DNA of 64,000 nt from Nostoc sp. FACHB-280 (GCF_014697615.1 NZ_JACJSD010000001.1:186001-250000); one strand, 5' to 3'; positions 1 to 8,724 are shown, counted from the stretch's first letter. The notes: generated from the sequence alone by a model not told the origin. Made by a program: numbers and translations.

Positions 1-1
1 T

Positions 2-112
2 GATGAACTGCAAGGTGCTGGGGCAAAATTCGATATTTGTGACACCATTACAATGGAAGATATGGAAGATTTAAGTTTGTCTGAAGTGTTGCTCAACGCT
101 ATTAACGATTAG
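2..112 (+). CDS. C-terminal end of an unidentified protein (partial)
   Basis: An open frame enters from the left edge and ends at a TAG at 110-112, giving the last 36 residues of a protein. The tail is acidic and contains the stretch ITMEDMEDLSLSEVLLNAIND broken only by ordinary codons. The residues GAGAKFDICDT could be the end of a small alpha/beta fold such as a DsrE-like domain, but this is a guess. The fragment is too short for a family call. The next gene on this strand starts 100 bases on. Confidence 0.5.
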   Translation, partial: DELQGAGAKFDICDTITMEDMEDLSLSEVLLNAIND

Positions 113-212
113 GCTCACAATTCAACACTATGATTATTTTATCCGCGTGCATTCCTGTGCATCTGCGGTTAACTTTCATTTTAGCGATCGCTCACACATA
201 AAAGTAACAAAA

Positions 213-614
213 ATGGACTCTATTGATAAACTATTAGCTCAAATCAAAGCGGAATATGATCCCGCCAAACCCACGCCTACACCACAACAACCAAAACCCG
301 ACATAGTTCCACCATTCATTTCTACACCGCCATCTAAGTCACAGTCGATTATCGATAATATTTTGGCGGATGTAAAAGCTGATATCGAAGCGCAAGCCGC
401 AGCCGAGGAATTGCAAAGACAGCAAGAACTAGAACAAGAACGCATTCGCCAAGAACAAATCAAAGCTCAACAATTAGAACTTTTACAAAAACAAGCCAAA
501 GAATGGTTAGATAAATTAGATCCTTTCTCTCCCGAAGGATTATGGTTTGAAGAATTCGCTAAAGGCTACCCCTCGAAATTAGCCGCAGCAGTTGAATATC
601 TACAGACTAATTAA
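213..614 (+). CDS. Slr1339-like coiled-coil protein (possible salt-stress protein)
   Basis: The protein has 133 residues if started at the ATG at 213. An in-frame start at 147 would add 22 residues through a HIP1-containing spacer and is less likely. The N-terminus MDSIDKLLAQIKAEYD is followed by a proline-rich linker (about residues 15-45), a Gln/Glu-rich helical or coiled-coil segment (about 60-105), and a C-terminal piece with the motif DPFSPEGLWFEEFAKGYPSK. This arrangement resembles the cyanobacterial family named after Synechocystis Slr1339, which is annotated as a salt-stress protein. No signal peptide or membrane segment is visible, so it is probably cytoplasmic. Its molecular role is unknown and the family name is recalled, not searched. 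Confidence 0.6.
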   Translation: MDSIDKLLAQIKAEYDPAKPTPTPQQPKPDIVPPFISTPPSKSQSIIDNILADVKADIEAQAAAEELQRQQELEQERIRQEQIKAQQLELLQKQAKEWLDKLDPFSPEGLWFEEFAKGYPSKLAAAVEYLQTN

Positions 615-737
615 ATTTTCCTAACATATCTGATTACTGATATATCTAATTTGTTTACTCAACCAAACTACCATCTTCCTTGTCCTCCTTGTCTTCCTTG
701 TCCCTAAATAATAGGGATGTTTTTGAATTGGAATATT

Positions 738-1097
738 CTATTCTGAATTCCGAATTCTGACTCCTGAATTCTGCTGGAAATGTTCAACAGCCCAATCGTG
801 CATTGCATAAAGAATCGGTTTCAGACTTTCCCCCAAGTTTGTGAGTGAATATTCTACTTTGGGAGGGATTTCAGCATAAACTTGTCGATGTACTATCCCA
901 TCTTCTTCCATTTCTCTGAGTTGCTGAGTCAACATTTTTTGTGTGATTCCCGGTAAACTGCGTTGCAATTCACCAAAACGTTTGACACCAGTTATTAATT
1001 CTCGAATAATTAAAACTTTCCAGCGTCCACCAATTACTTTGAGCGTAGTCTCTACTTCACAAGTTAACCTGCGATCGCTTTCTGCTTCTGCTTTCAT
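738..1097 (-). CDS. HxlR-family winged-helix transcriptional regulator
   Basis: The 119-residue protein is the usual HxlR size. Motifs of the family are present: [18 protein letters not shown] near residues 13-31, the recognition region [20 protein letters not shown] (about 41-60), and the wing [20 protein letters not shown] (about 78-97). HxlR proteins are dimeric MarR-like DNA-binding regulators, often sensing electrophiles or redox state through a conserved cysteine near the N-terminus. Cys13 is a candidate here. The gene stands alone, 95 bases downstream of the end of the TenA gene on the same strand. The target is not evident. The ATG at 1097 is the only good start. Confidence 0.9.
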   Translation of the reverse strand: MKAEAESDRRLTCEVETTLKVIGGRWKVLIIRELITGVKRFGELQRSLPGITQKMLTQQLREMEEDGIVHRQVYAEIPPKVEYSLTNLGESLKPILYAMHDWAVEHFQQNSGVRIRNSE

Positions 1098-1192
1098 AGT
1101 AAATTTTTAGTCAGTAATTATATATAGCCATCCTAAATGATTTACAAACCTCTCCCTCTCTTGTCTCCCTTGTCTGATTTACTCACAAAAAA

Positions 1193-1825
1193 TCAAACCA
1201 GACTCCCATAATTCCACGCAGCTGCAAAAAAATCACGTTCGCACAGCATAGCGTAACGGTAAGTTGAATGAACCAAAGCGTGATTTGTGGCGTAGTTATC
1301 CACCAAACTTTCTAATTGCTGAGTTAGTGGTTGAAAATCTCCACTGCTGTAAGTCCGAATCCAATCTGCATATTGATGATGGGGAATACCATGACAAGCT
1401 AACTGTTCCCCCAAAAAAGCATATAAACGCATACAAGGTGACATCGCCGCCGCCGTTATCCCAACGTCACTACTCCAAGCTGTAGCTAACAAAAAATCTG
1501 TGTAGCGGCGAGTAGCTGCACCCGGCTCTACAGAGTGTAAATTAACTCCCCACTTGGCTGCATAGCTTTGATGTAGTTGTAACTCGGCTAAAACCCCACT
1601 GACTAAATTGTGAAATATATTAAAACCTTGCCAATCTGGTGCTTTCGCTGCGGCGATGCTATAAGCACGGGCAAAAGCTTCTAAGAAAAAAGCATCTTGT
1701 CCCACATAGTAAGCAAATTTAGACGGTTCAAGCGTACCATCAGCGATACCTTGTACAAAAGGATGCTCTAGACAAGCTTGCCCTAAATCTTGATTTGCCA
1801 CCCATAATTCATGAGATAAAGTCAT
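1193..1825 (-). CDS. tenA: TenA-family protein (thiaminase II / aminopyrimidine aminohydrolase)
   Basis: The 210-residue length matches TenA. Expected active-site features are visible: an acidic residue in YYVGQDAFFLEAFARAY (Asp44), the catalytic cysteine in MSPCMRLYAFLGE (Cys131), and a C-terminal glutamate in CERDFFAAAW. TenA enzymes hydrolyse the aminopyrimidine breakdown product of thiamine to HMP, or cleave thiamine, so the protein probably works in thiamine salvage in the cytoplasm. No other thiamine gene is nearby. The start is the ATG at 1825. The IS630 element lies 128 bases upstream, so the insertion may have changed this gene's promoter region. Confidence 0.88.
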   Translation of the reverse strand: MTLSHELWVANQDLGQACLEHPFVQGIADGTLEPSKFAYYVGQDAFFLEAFARAYSIAAAKAPDWQGFNIFHNLVSGVLAELQLHQSYAAKWGVNLHSVEPGAATRRYTDFLLATAWSSDVGITAAAMSPCMRLYAFLGEQLACHGIPHHQYADWIRTYSSGDFQPLTQQLESLVDNYATNHALVHSTYRYAMLCERDFFAAAWNYGSLV

Positions 1826-1852
1826 TAGTCATTTGTTGTCTATATAGTGAAA

Positions 1853-1896
1853 GAGGCAGAAGATACATCTGCCTCCGGTTAGACTGCTTAAGCAGT
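1853..1896. repeat. Two small palindromes upstream of tenA
   Basis: A perfect 8-bp stem with 7-base loop (GAGGCAGA at 1853-1860, TCTGCCTC at 1868-1875) is followed by the palindrome ACTGCTTAAGCAGT at 1883-1896. They lie between the tenA start and the insertion element and could be the remains of a terminator or an operator. No T-run follows either stem, so the role is uncertain. Confidence 0.45.
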
Positions 1897-1962
1897 TCAG
1901 TAATATTTCCATAATTGATTGTGACACGTATGTATTGTTATTTCCAACGCTTATAGCATTTA

Positions 1963-2574
1963 TCAATCTAGTGAAGTACAGTAGCAACAATGGGTAAACC
2001 AATTATGAATATCATTTAATGTGATTTGACTAAAAGCAGTTTCAATCGCTTTTGCTAAGTCTGGATAACTTCTAGCACCAATAGAACGTAATAAATTTTT
2101 AATTTTTGACCAACAATTTTCAATAGGGGAAAAATCAGGGGAATATGGTGGTAAATAAATCAATTTAGCGCCAGCGGACTGGATTATCTTCTCAATCTCT
2201 GCACCTTTATGGATTGAACAATTGTCGATGATTACATAAGCACCTGCCCAAAGTCTTGGAACTAATTTTTGAGAGATATAAGCCTCAAATGTGAGTCCAT
2301 CAGTTGCACCTAAAATGCTATATTGGCTAATCACACCTTTCAGAGCGAGCGCACCAATTATAGAGACATTCTTACAACGTTTTTGAGGTCTTTGACCATG
2401 CGCTCTTTTACCTTTTTTAGAGCGAGCCGAGTGTCTTATTAAAGATAGATTAGCTCCTGCTTCGTCAATAAATATGAGATTTTCGGCTGGTATACCCTGA
2501 AGTTGAAGCCAGAATTGTACTCTTAATGATTGAACTCTTTCAGTTTCTTTTTCCGAGGCGTGCAATGTTTTTTT
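1963..2574 (-). CDS. IS630 transposase, catalytic (DDE) part, frame B
   Basis: This frame carries the DDE catalytic domain. The motifs FIDEAGANLSL (first Asp with Glu), YVIIDNCSIHKG (second Asp) and YLPPYSPDFSPIENCWSKIK (final Glu) are in the correct order and spacing for IS630 transposases. No good ATG exists. The open frame begins inside a run of nine A residues on the coding strand (2568-2576) with codons reading K-K-T-L-H-A-S-E. It is therefore probably made as a fusion with frame A by ribosomal frameshifting or transcriptional slippage at that run. The listed upper boundary is the shift region, not a start codon. Confidence 0.88.
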   Translation of the reverse strand, partial: KKTLHASEKETERVQSLRVQFWLQLQGIPAENLIFIDEAGANLSLIRHSARSKKGKRAHGQRPQKRCKNVSIIGALALKGVISQYSILGATDGLTFEAYISQKLVPRLWAGAYVIIDNCSIHKGAEIEKIIQSAGAKLIYLPPYSPDFSPIENCWSKIKNLLRSIGARSYPDLAKAIETAFSQITLNDIHNWFTHCCYCTSLD

Positions 2575-2917
2575 TTAGGCTGATTTCCATCTTCTGTAAC
2601 ATTCTATCTACTGTAGAAATACTAATTATGACTCCTGTTTTTTCTGCTAGAATTACGCGAATTTCTGCTAAAGTAGCATCATTGTTTGCTTCCACTATCT
2701 CTTTGAGAACATTAAATTGTTCAGCGTTTAGTTTTGGTGGTGTTTGTTCCGTCCTGACTTTAGGCGCAATACTACCTGTTTCTCTATACTGTTTTAGTAA
2801 TTTCTCGATAAAACTTAAAGTTACACAAAATCTTTTGGCTAATTGACGTTGTGATATTCCCCCTTGTAAATATGTATCAAGAATTTTTTGGCGTAAATCG
2901 AGGGAATATGCTTTCAT
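2540..2917 (-). CDS. IS630 transposase, N-terminal helix-turn-helix part, frame A
   Basis: The 125-residue frame has two helix-turn-helix units typical of IS630/Tc1 transposases: MKAYSLDLRQKILDTYLQGG with SQRQLAKRFCVTLSFIEKLL (about residues 20-42), then TLAEIRVILAEKTGVIISIS (about 82-101) with STVDRMLQKM. Frame A overlaps frame B by about 26 bases and runs through the A9 run before ending at a TGA. The frame-B reading is offset by +1 relative to frame A, so the loss of one A in the transcript, or a +1 shift, would join them. Alone it could act as a DNA-binding inhibitor of transposition, but this is inference. Confidence 0.86.
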   Translation of the reverse strand: MKAYSLDLRQKILDTYLQGGISQRQLAKRFCVTLSFIEKLLKQYRETGSIAPKVRTEQTPPKLNAEQFNVLKEIVEANNDATLAEIRVILAEKTGVIISISTVDRMLQKMEISLKKNIARLGKRN

Positions 2918-2984
2918 TTTTACCTTTCACTAGGATACGTACCTCTATTTCATTCAGTGTACTTCATTAGATAGATAAACGCTA

Positions 2985-3403
2985 TATGCAACACTGAGTT
3001 AAATTTCATCACAGGTTACAAGTGATAGATTACAGATCATCTGTATGATGAGCTACATTACACTACGCTTACCAAAAGATTTGCTTTGTAAACAAACCCA
3101 GGAGAGACATAGTTAATACTATGCCTCTCCTGGTTTCAGAGTATTGATGTCCCTCACACTAGCGGTTCGGAACTCTGGAAGATTTGGACAAACTTTAGTC
3201 AAACCGAACTCTGTGTAGCTTGTTTTTTAGTCACTCTACTACCAACCAGCACTAGCTATGTTCATGACAAGCCGTTGTGCTTTTACGCTCTGTTAATTAC
3301 AGTTGCCAGTAATCTTTAGATTCGCAAAGTCAGGACTTGTGGACAATTAAAAATTAAAAACCTGAAATTGGATTTTTAATTTTTAATTTCTCCATTGCTA
3401 GTC
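2985..3403. other. Spacer with two hairpins, no gene seen
   Basis: No plausible coding frame or tRNA is visible. A hairpin with 15 of 16 paired positions lies at 3098-3133 (CCAGGAGAGACATAGT against ACTATGCCTCTCCTGG) and is not followed by a T-run. A second, AT-rich perfect 16-bp inverted repeat is at 3345-3388 and is listed separately as a likely terminator. Confidence 0.5.
3345..3388 (-). terminator. AT-rich inverted repeat, probable terminator of the RRM gene
   Basis: AATTAAAAATTAAAAA (3345-3360) is the exact reverse complement of TTTTTAATTTTTAATT (3373-3388), with a 12-base loop. It lies 16 bases beyond the stop of the minus-strand RRM gene. The stem ends in T-rich sequence on the minus strand, so it may work as an intrinsic terminator. 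It also resembles a common AT-rich spacer repeat of Nostoc. Confidence 0.5.
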
Positions 3404-3883
3404 TTAATTTGTGGTTTGCGCTGCTAACATCTGCTTCAGCTTTTCTAGTTCAGATGCCCAACGGGGATCTGGACGAATTGCATCTGAGTCTGTTGTGGTA
3501 GTAGTTTCGCGTCCACCACCGCTACGCTTAGACTTCTTAGAACCTTTGTCACGGCGATTGCCTTCTTTGTTGCTGCTGGGAGTTGGGTTGTTAGCAGCTT
3601 TTGGCGCTTGTTCTTCGCCTTCATCACCCTTGGTACGGGGTAATGCTTTTTCTAGCTTAATGGGGGTATCTTTGAACAACTGACCATTATATTTTTCAAT
3701 AATTTGATCAGCTTGTTCGTCATTGTTGACGGTTAAGAAACCAAAACCACGACATTTACCAGTTTTCCGGTCTTTAATTAATTTCGTGGTGACAGCATCG
3801 CCCTCGGCTGCAAAAACCGCTTGCAAGTCTTGGCGATCTATTTCTTCTTTTGGCAAATTGCCTATGTATAGGCGAACGGACAT
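3404..3883 (-). CDS. RRM-domain RNA-binding protein (cyanobacterial Rbp type, long form)
   Basis: The 159-residue protein has one RNA recognition motif at residues 1-83 with RNP2 (LYIGNL, residues 5-10) and RNP1 (KCRGFGFLTV, about 43-52). A basic and Ser/Gly-rich linker (about 85-130) follows, and the protein ends in the short conserved-looking tail PDPRWASELEKLKQML. Cyanobacterial Rbp proteins bind single-stranded RNA; several are cold-induced, and Rbp3 of Synechocystis influences mRNAs of membrane-lipid enzymes. This one resembles the longer Rbp3-like class more than the short glycine-rich class. The start is the ATG at 3883, 5 bases after the AGAG of a CTGGAGGTATAGTTC leader. Confidence 0.88.
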   Translation of the reverse strand: MSVRLYIGNLPKEEIDRQDLQAVFAAEGDAVTTKLIKDRKTGKCRGFGFLTVNNDEQADQIIEKYNGQLFKDTPIKLEKALPRTKGDEGEEQAPKAANNPTPSSNKEGNRRDKGSKKSKRSGGGRETTTTTDSDAIRPDPRWASELEKLKQMLAAQTTN

Positions 3884-4290
3884 GAACTATACCTCCAGAG
3901 TTTAATGAACGAAGCAAGGCAAGAGAACAATCACTTGGTTTTGGCTGTTAATTAAATAGATGCTTTTGATTAAATTTGCCATAAACCAATTTTTTTTACT
4001 CCAAACTGTCAACTTATACAATACAGTTTTTCGTTTGGATAAAGCTTGTATATTACAAAAGCGCATACAACGCTCAGTTCATACCACCTTAATTCTAAAA
4101 TTTGTAAATTTATTAGCCTACTGTCTGCCACAGTAAACATTTTTTTTGATGTCCTTGCCCGCAGAATTCAACACCATTCCTTACATTATCACGGTATCTT
4201 CTACGTAGCTAGTTCAGAACACACATTTCCGATTATATTGCCAATCAATAGTAACATAAAATACATTTTTTTCTCAAGAGCGAATATCTG

Positions 4291-4316
4291 AAACAAAAAC
4301 CAGCCATTGGCTGGTC
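4291..4316 (-). terminator. Intrinsic terminator on the minus strand
   Basis: ACCAGCC (4299-4305) pairs with GGCTGGT (4309-4315) across a 3-base loop. On the minus strand the stem is followed by TTTTTGTTT, the form of a rho-independent terminator. The nearest upstream minus-strand gene is the M48-like gene, whose stop is about 275 bases away, so it probably ends that transcript. Confidence 0.6.
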
Positions 4317-4515
4317 TAGCTGCTGCTGTGTTGGGAGGATAAAAGAGGCATTGGCGCAAGCATCTAACAACAATTACTTAGCCGGAATGCTAAGTTATGC
4401 TGGTTGTTAAATATATTGTTAATAAATGTAACACTTGTAAAGAAATGTTGCAAGTTTTGTCATCGCAGGAATTACGCATAAAGGTTGTCTATTCTTTCTT
4501 TGTCCTTTTGGCTCC

Positions 4516-4566
4516 TCCAGAGTTCGCCACTGAGGGAGTCGGGAAACCCGCCCAACGCAGTGGCTC
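4516..4566. repeat. Palindromic spacer repeat (GCCACTG...CAGTGGC)
   Basis: GCCACTG (4526-4532) pairs with CAGTGGC (4558-4564), with an inner stem around GTCGGGAAACCCG. This GC-rich sequence is a dispersed repeat of Nostocales spacers. When translated it yields the familiar false peptide PPEFATEGVGKPAQRSG, which explains the small frame seen here. No function is known. Confidence 0.6.
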
Positions 4567-4590
4567 ACTTTTTACTTTTGCCTTGTTGTA

Positions 4591-6801
4591 CTAGCCCATG
4601 AGAAAAATATAAGCACCCCAAGCTTGGGCGGCTACGGCTAAGATGGTAGACCAAATGGGATGAGGGCTAGAAATGGTGGTTCCTGTTTGAGTTTGGACGG
4701 TGTGGATATCAAGCCAAGGTGTTGCGCCGCGACGAAACCAGCCGACGACGGTAATTTGCCTACCAATCAAATCTTGCAATTGGGTTTTCTGCCCTAAACA
4801 TAGCCAAGGAACGTGGTGTAACTTCACTAAACCTGTGCTGGATTGTAAGATTAAGTCTTGGGCAAGAGCGTTGGCTGTACCGGGACGACCTAGTAATTTG
4901 CCAGTCAGACAAATGCTAGTGCTATCAATGGGGATGGCGGATGGATTGGCTAACAAGTTCGGTAAACTTTGATCAGTTTGCCCATTCGCAGTTTTGAGAT
5001 TCGGGAAAAAACTATTCATCCGAATAACCAAGCCAATGCTAAAACCAATCAGTAAGCAACCACTGACAAAGTTCCAATCTTCATAAATCCATTTCAAGTT
5101 TAAAAATTTGAGACTAAAAGCAGTTTGCCAACTCAACCAAATCAACCCTGCAAAGCCAAAACCAACGGGAATGCCTAAAAAGGGAGAGATTTGTAGTAAG
5201 AATGATTGGCGTGTAGTTTTAATAAATTGTTCGCTGCTGAGGTGCAGTTCGGTTTCTATGTGCCAGTGACGGGCGATTTGACACAGCCATTGAATGCGCT
5301 GGCCGATGGGTGGATGGCTATTATTAATGGCTAACCAGTGACGATAGGGATTGAGATAATCCCACATCAAGGCTGATTCAAAGGGAATATGCCCAGCTAT
5401 GCTACCCAAAGATAAACTTTGTTGATAGCTAATAGGCATGAGCAGATTCAAACTTTCGAGCTGACAGTTGGTGTGTTGTAATTGTTGAATGTCATGGGCA
5501 GTACCGATCGCAATTTTTAAGAAAGCCCGAATTAAGGCATTAGGATTACCAGTAATTTCGGCTGCTAGGCGATCGCTATAATAATGACGTGAACGCGATA
5601 ACCATAAAGCCGTCCCAGTCAATAAACACCACATTCCATAAGTCAGACTGGAAAATATATTAAACGGCCACTGCCAAAAACCGGGAGGAACATTGTTTCC
5701 CCACTGAGATATTTGCTGATATAAGCGATAAATCGGCAAAGTCACCAACAATACTAACGACATCACTAAATAATCACCGTGGGCAATATGTCCCAACTCA
5801 GTTGCATAAATCACGGCAATTTCATCATCTGCCAGTTGATTTAATAGCCCTTGACTGACGACAATTCGGGCATTGCGGGGCAGATTGCCATAAGTGAAAG
5901 CAATGGGTGTATTGATGGGGATAATTCGCAGATGAGGTAATTGCCAACGTTTTTGCTGACAGTAACGTTGCAGGACTCTGGCTGTTTCTCGGCTGCGGCT
6001 ATGTAAAACATCCTTTGATAGCGGTTGCTGACTACAAAATCGCCCTAGTAACCAATCAAGTAACCAAGGGGAAACCGCACTGGCGATAATTAAAATGCCA
6101 ATTACTATCAGCTTGGGGTCACGGTAGAAAAGTTGCAATGGTGCCAAATAGGGTAATTTGTCTAAAATTACATTCACCGAGACCATTGCTAACTTGAAAA
6201 AGAAGTCTATCACCCAAAACAAAGCCACCAGAGTTCCCAAGGCTTTTAACCGTAAGGGCAGTAATTTTGGTTTACGTAGAGGTTGCCAGACTTTGGCGCG
6301 TTTTGCTTGTCGCCAGTAAATATTTAATCGCTGAGTTGGTGTATATTCAGCCGACTCTATAAATTGATTTTGTGATCCTACAGGCGTTTCGATAAAAATA
6401 TTTTGATAATTCCCTGATTGTGCTGTTTTTTCCAGCACAGGCTGTTGGACTCGTCTGGATGACACAGCCGATGAATTGCCGGGGTTTGTCGGTTGTTTTG
6501 ATGTTTGAGAAGATACTTTTTTTGTTTTTTTACGTTTTGTTAAATGTGTCAGAGCGCGTTCTGCCCACTCTTGAACTTGGGGATTTTGGCTGTCTCTGAG
6601 AGTTTGACACAAAGCGATCGCCTTGCGGGCTTCACCAGTCCGGGCATAAGCCATAACTAACCCCACACGAGCTTGTAAGCTAGTAGTGCTGTTGCCTTTA
6701 CTACTAGCCACAGGTTCGAGTTGAGCGATCGCTGTTTGGTAATCTCCCTGCTTGAGGGCAGTTAAACCAGCCTCCAAAGATGATTCAGCGCGTGAAGGCA
6801 T
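4591..6801 (-). CDS. M48-like membrane metalloprotease homologue with TPR-like N-terminus and altered metal site
   Basis: Started at the ATG at 6801 the protein has 736 residues. The frame extends to 6894, but that extension is translated from an AT-rich repeat. An N-terminal helical TPR-like part (about residues 5-90) and a charged linker lead to membrane segments (about 188-212, 228-250) and an M48/HtpX-like core. More membrane segments (about 345-365, 385-405, 535-600) and a soluble C-terminal OB-like domain follow. The usual HEXXH is ATELGHIAHGDY, so the first His is Thr (334) while Glu335 and His338 remain. The usual downstream Glu ligand (RExxAD) reads RHYYSD, with His406. Protease activity is therefore uncertain. 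M48 relatives process membrane proteins, and this one lies in the cytoplasmic or thylakoid membrane. Confidence 0.8.
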   Translation of the reverse strand: MPSRAESSLEAGLTALKQGDYQTAIAQLEPVASSKGNSTTSLQARVGLVMAYARTGEARKAIALCQTLRDSQNPQVQEWAERALTHLTKRKKTKKVSSQTSKQPTNPGNSSAVSSRRVQQPVLEKTAQSGNYQNIFIETPVGSQNQFIESAEYTPTQRLNIYWRQAKRAKVWQPLRKPKLLPLRLKALGTLVALFWVIDFFFKLAMVSVNVILDKLPYLAPLQLFYRDPKLIVIGILIIASAVSPWLLDWLLGRFCSQQPLSKDVLHSRSRETARVLQRYCQQKRWQLPHLRIIPINTPIAFTYGNLPRNARIVVSQGLLNQLADDEIAVIYATELGHIAHGDYLVMSLVLLVTLPIYRLYQQISQWGNNVPPGFWQWPFNIFSSLTYGMWCLLTGTALWLSRSRHYYSDRLAAEITGNPNALIRAFLKIAIGTAHDIQQLQHTNCQLESLNLLMPISYQQSLSLGSIAGHIPFESALMWDYLNPYRHWLAINNSHPPIGQRIQWLCQIARHWHIETELHLSSEQFIKTTRQSFLLQISPFLGIPVGFGFAGLIWLSWQTAFSLKFLNLKWIYEDWNFVSGCLLIGFSIGLVIRMNSFFPNLKTANGQTDQSLPNLLANPSAIPIDSTSICLTGKLLGRPGTANALAQDLILQSSTGLVKLHHVPWLCLGQKTQLQDLIGRQITVVGWFRRGATPWLDIHTVQTQTGTTISSPHPIWSTILAVAAQAWGAYIFLMG

Positions 6802-6829
6802 AGAATTTCTGGCACTCCAATCTCTGCTA

Positions 6830-7095
6830 ACTGACAGAATAAGGTAAAAGTAAAAATTTAAAAGGCAAAAGTAAAGAAGAACAAAGTCGCTCACCAGTCC
6901 CTAGACTGCTGCGCCTTGCGTTTTAGATATAAAATTTTCTTTTTACTTTTCACTTTTAGCTTTTGACTTTGAATCCACGGTGATATAACAACGCGACCCC
7001 GCGATGCCGTGGACATCAACTATACCCGATAAATAGGAATCAGGAGTCAGGAATCAGAAGTTCTGAATTCTGGATTCTGACTTCTGCATTCTGTT
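6830..7095. repeat. Spacer made of Nostoc-type repeats
   Basis: The spacer between the M48-like gene and prfC contains a GTAAAAGTAAAAATTTAAAAGG / TTTTTACTTTTCACTTTT pair of AT-rich repeats. It also has a hairpin TCCACGG...CCGTGGA (6974-7013) and an imperfectly repeated GAATTCTGGATTCTGACTTCTG motif (about 7030-7095). The last motif recurs near 735-780 and 59213-59245. No gene is seen. Confidence 0.5.
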
Positions 7096-8724
7096 TCAAG
7101 ATTCCACTGATGATTGTCCATAAAATACCGGGGCGATCGCGCTTAATTTTAAATCTGGATGGTCTTCTAGTAACTGATGACAATTCCATTCATTGCGGAA
7201 TAGTAACACTGGCCGATCCATACTGTCTTTGACTGTGGTGGTGTTAAATAAACGTCCCACCTTGTTCAAAGCTTCCCAACCACCTTCTACCCAACGGGCG
7301 ACGCTGTAGGGTAATAAATCGAGAATTGTTTCTACGCCATACTCGTTTTGTAGGCGAAACTGCACCACTTCAAATTGCAACTGACCCACCGCCGCCAAAA
7401 TTGGTTCGCGTTTAGCTTCATCAGTTGAGTACATAATCTGCACAGCACCTTCTTCGCGCAATTCCGAAATCCCTTTTTGAAATTGCTTAAACTTTGAGGG
7501 GTTGGGGTTTCTGAGGGTGGCAAACAGTTCTGGTGAAAAATATGGAATTCCCTCGTATTCCAATTTCTGCCCTGTGTAAATGGTATCGCCGATCGCAAAT
7601 ACACCGGGATTATTTAAGCCGATGACATCACCTGGATATGCGACATCAATCGATTCCCGTTCTTGGGCAAAGAGTTTTTGCGGACGTGATAAACGTACGA
7701 CTTTGCCTGTGCGGGCGTGATTGACTGTCATATCTTTTTCAAATCTGCCAGTGCAGACCCGGACAAATGCGATGCGATCGCGGTGTTTTGGATCCATGTT
7801 GGCTTGCAATTTGAACACAAAACCCGAAAACTCAGGATATGTGGGCGGAACTTCCCCGACGCTGCTATTGTGAACACCTGGTTTTAAGGCATAGTCAAGA
7901 AAAGACTTGAGGAATAACTCTACGCCAAAGTTAGTCATGGCGCTACCAAAGAACACTGGGGTCATTTTGCCTTGATGCACTAATTCCAAATCTAGTTCCG
8001 GGCCGACTCCCTCTAACAGTTCCAAATCATTTTTCAGTTGGTAGTACAAGTCCTCTTCTAGCAGTTGTTCAATTGTGGCATCACCCAATTCAACAACAGT
8101 ATCACGGGCTTCTTTGCTACCGTGGGCGCTGCGTTCAAACAAGTGAATTTGTTGTTGCTGACGATCAAATACACCCTTAAAGCGATCGCCCATCCCAATC
8201 GGCCAATTCACAGCGTAAGTCTGCAACCCTAGTTCCTGTTCAATTTCATCTAACAGTTCTAAAGGTTCTCTACCCGGACGGTCGAGTTTATTCACAAAGG
8301 TGAAAATCGGCAAACCCCGCAATTTACATACTTCAAATAATTTGCGGGTTTGCGGTTCCAAACCTTTCGCCACATCAATTAACATCACCGCATTATCAGC
8401 AGCAGCCAGAGTCCGGTAAGTATCTTCGCTAAAATCTTGGTGTCCGGGGGTATCTAATAAATTAATCTGACAGTTCTGGTACTCAAACTGTAAAACCGTC
8501 GAAGTAATCGAAATACCCCGTTGCTGTTCCATCGCCATCCAGTCGGAAGTAGCTTTGCGCTGCGCCCTTCGTGCTTTCACAGCACCAGCTTCGTGAATTG
8601 CACCTCCGTACAACAGTAGCTTTTCTGTCAGCGTCGTTTTCCCCGCGTCAGGGTGAGAAATAATCGCAAAATTACGTCGCTGTTCTACGGCTTGATAAAG
8701 TTCTGACTGAATTTCAGTTGACAT
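7096..8724 (-). CDS. prfC: Peptide chain release factor 3
   Basis: The 542-residue protein is a translational GTPase. G1 is [15 protein letters not shown] (residues 23-37), switch II is [12 protein letters not shown] (about 90-101), NKLD is at about 145-148, and RF3-type domains follow, including the C-terminal [20 protein letters not shown] block. RF3 uses GTP to release RF1 or RF2 from the ribosome after termination and helps with post-peptidyl-transfer quality control. Length and motifs match RF3 rather than EF-G. The ATG at 8724 is well placed. The gene stands alone on the minus strand, diverging from the DUF4870 gene. Confidence 0.96.
   Translation of the reverse strand: MSTEIQSELYQAVEQRRNFAIISHPDAGKTTLTEKLLLYGGAIHEAGAVKARRAQRKATSDWMAMEQQRGISITSTVLQFEYQNCQINLLDTPGHQDFSEDTYRTLAAADNAVMLIDVAKGLEPQTRKLFEVCKLRGLPIFTFVNKLDRPGREPLELLDEIEQELGLQTYAVNWPIGMGDRFKGVFDRQQQQIHLFERSAHGSKEARDTVVELGDATIEQLLEEDLYYQLKNDLELLEGVGPELDLELVHQGKMTPVFFGSAMTNFGVELFLKSFLDYALKPGVHNSSVGEVPPTYPEFSGFVFKLQANMDPKHRDRIAFVRVCTGRFEKDMTVNHARTGKVVRLSRPQKLFAQERESIDVAYPGDVIGLNNPGVFAIGDTIYTGQKLEYEGIPYFSPELFATLRNPNPSKFKQFQKGISELREEGAVQIMYSTDEAKREPILAAVGQLQFEVVQFRLQNEYGVETILDLLPYSVARWVEGGWEALNKVGRLFNTTTVKDSMDRPVLLFRNEWNCHQLLEDHPDLKLSAIAPVFYGQSSVES

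Larger units (their letters stand above)
1954..2984 (-). mobile_element. IS630-family insertion sequence with terminal inverted repeats
   Basis: The element encodes two overlapping transposase frames and is bounded by 27-bp inverted ends at 1954-1980 and 2958-2984. These match at 24 of 27 positions by direct comparison. The outermost two bases are TA at both ends (1954-1955 and 2983-2984), as expected for the TA target duplication of IS630/Tc1-type elements. Total length is about 1.03 kb, normal for the family. Both frames are open, so the copy looks complete and may be active. It sits between tenA and the RRM gene. Confidence 0.9.
3884..4590. other. Long spacer with repeat elements, no convincing gene
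   Basis: The part next to the RRM gene (about 3884-4030) is AT-rich and presumably holds its promoter and leader. Two weak frames on the plus strand (4046-4291 and 4397-4594) have no recognisable protein features. The second runs through a palindromic repeat. A minus-strand terminator and the repeat are listed separately. Confidence 0.5.

Noticed and set aside
4046-4291. 81-residue frame on the plus strand
   Set aside because: AT-rich, no ribosome site, no recognisable protein pattern; ends at a minus-strand terminator.
4397-4594. 65-residue frame on the plus strand
   Set aside because: It runs through a palindromic spacer repeat giving PPEFATEGVGKPAQRSG, a false peptide seen wherever that repeat lies.
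6802-6894. 31-residue N-terminal extension of the M48-like protein
   Set aside because: Translated from an AT-rich GTAAAAGTAAAA-type repeat; the ATG at 6801 starts the conserved-looking helical part.
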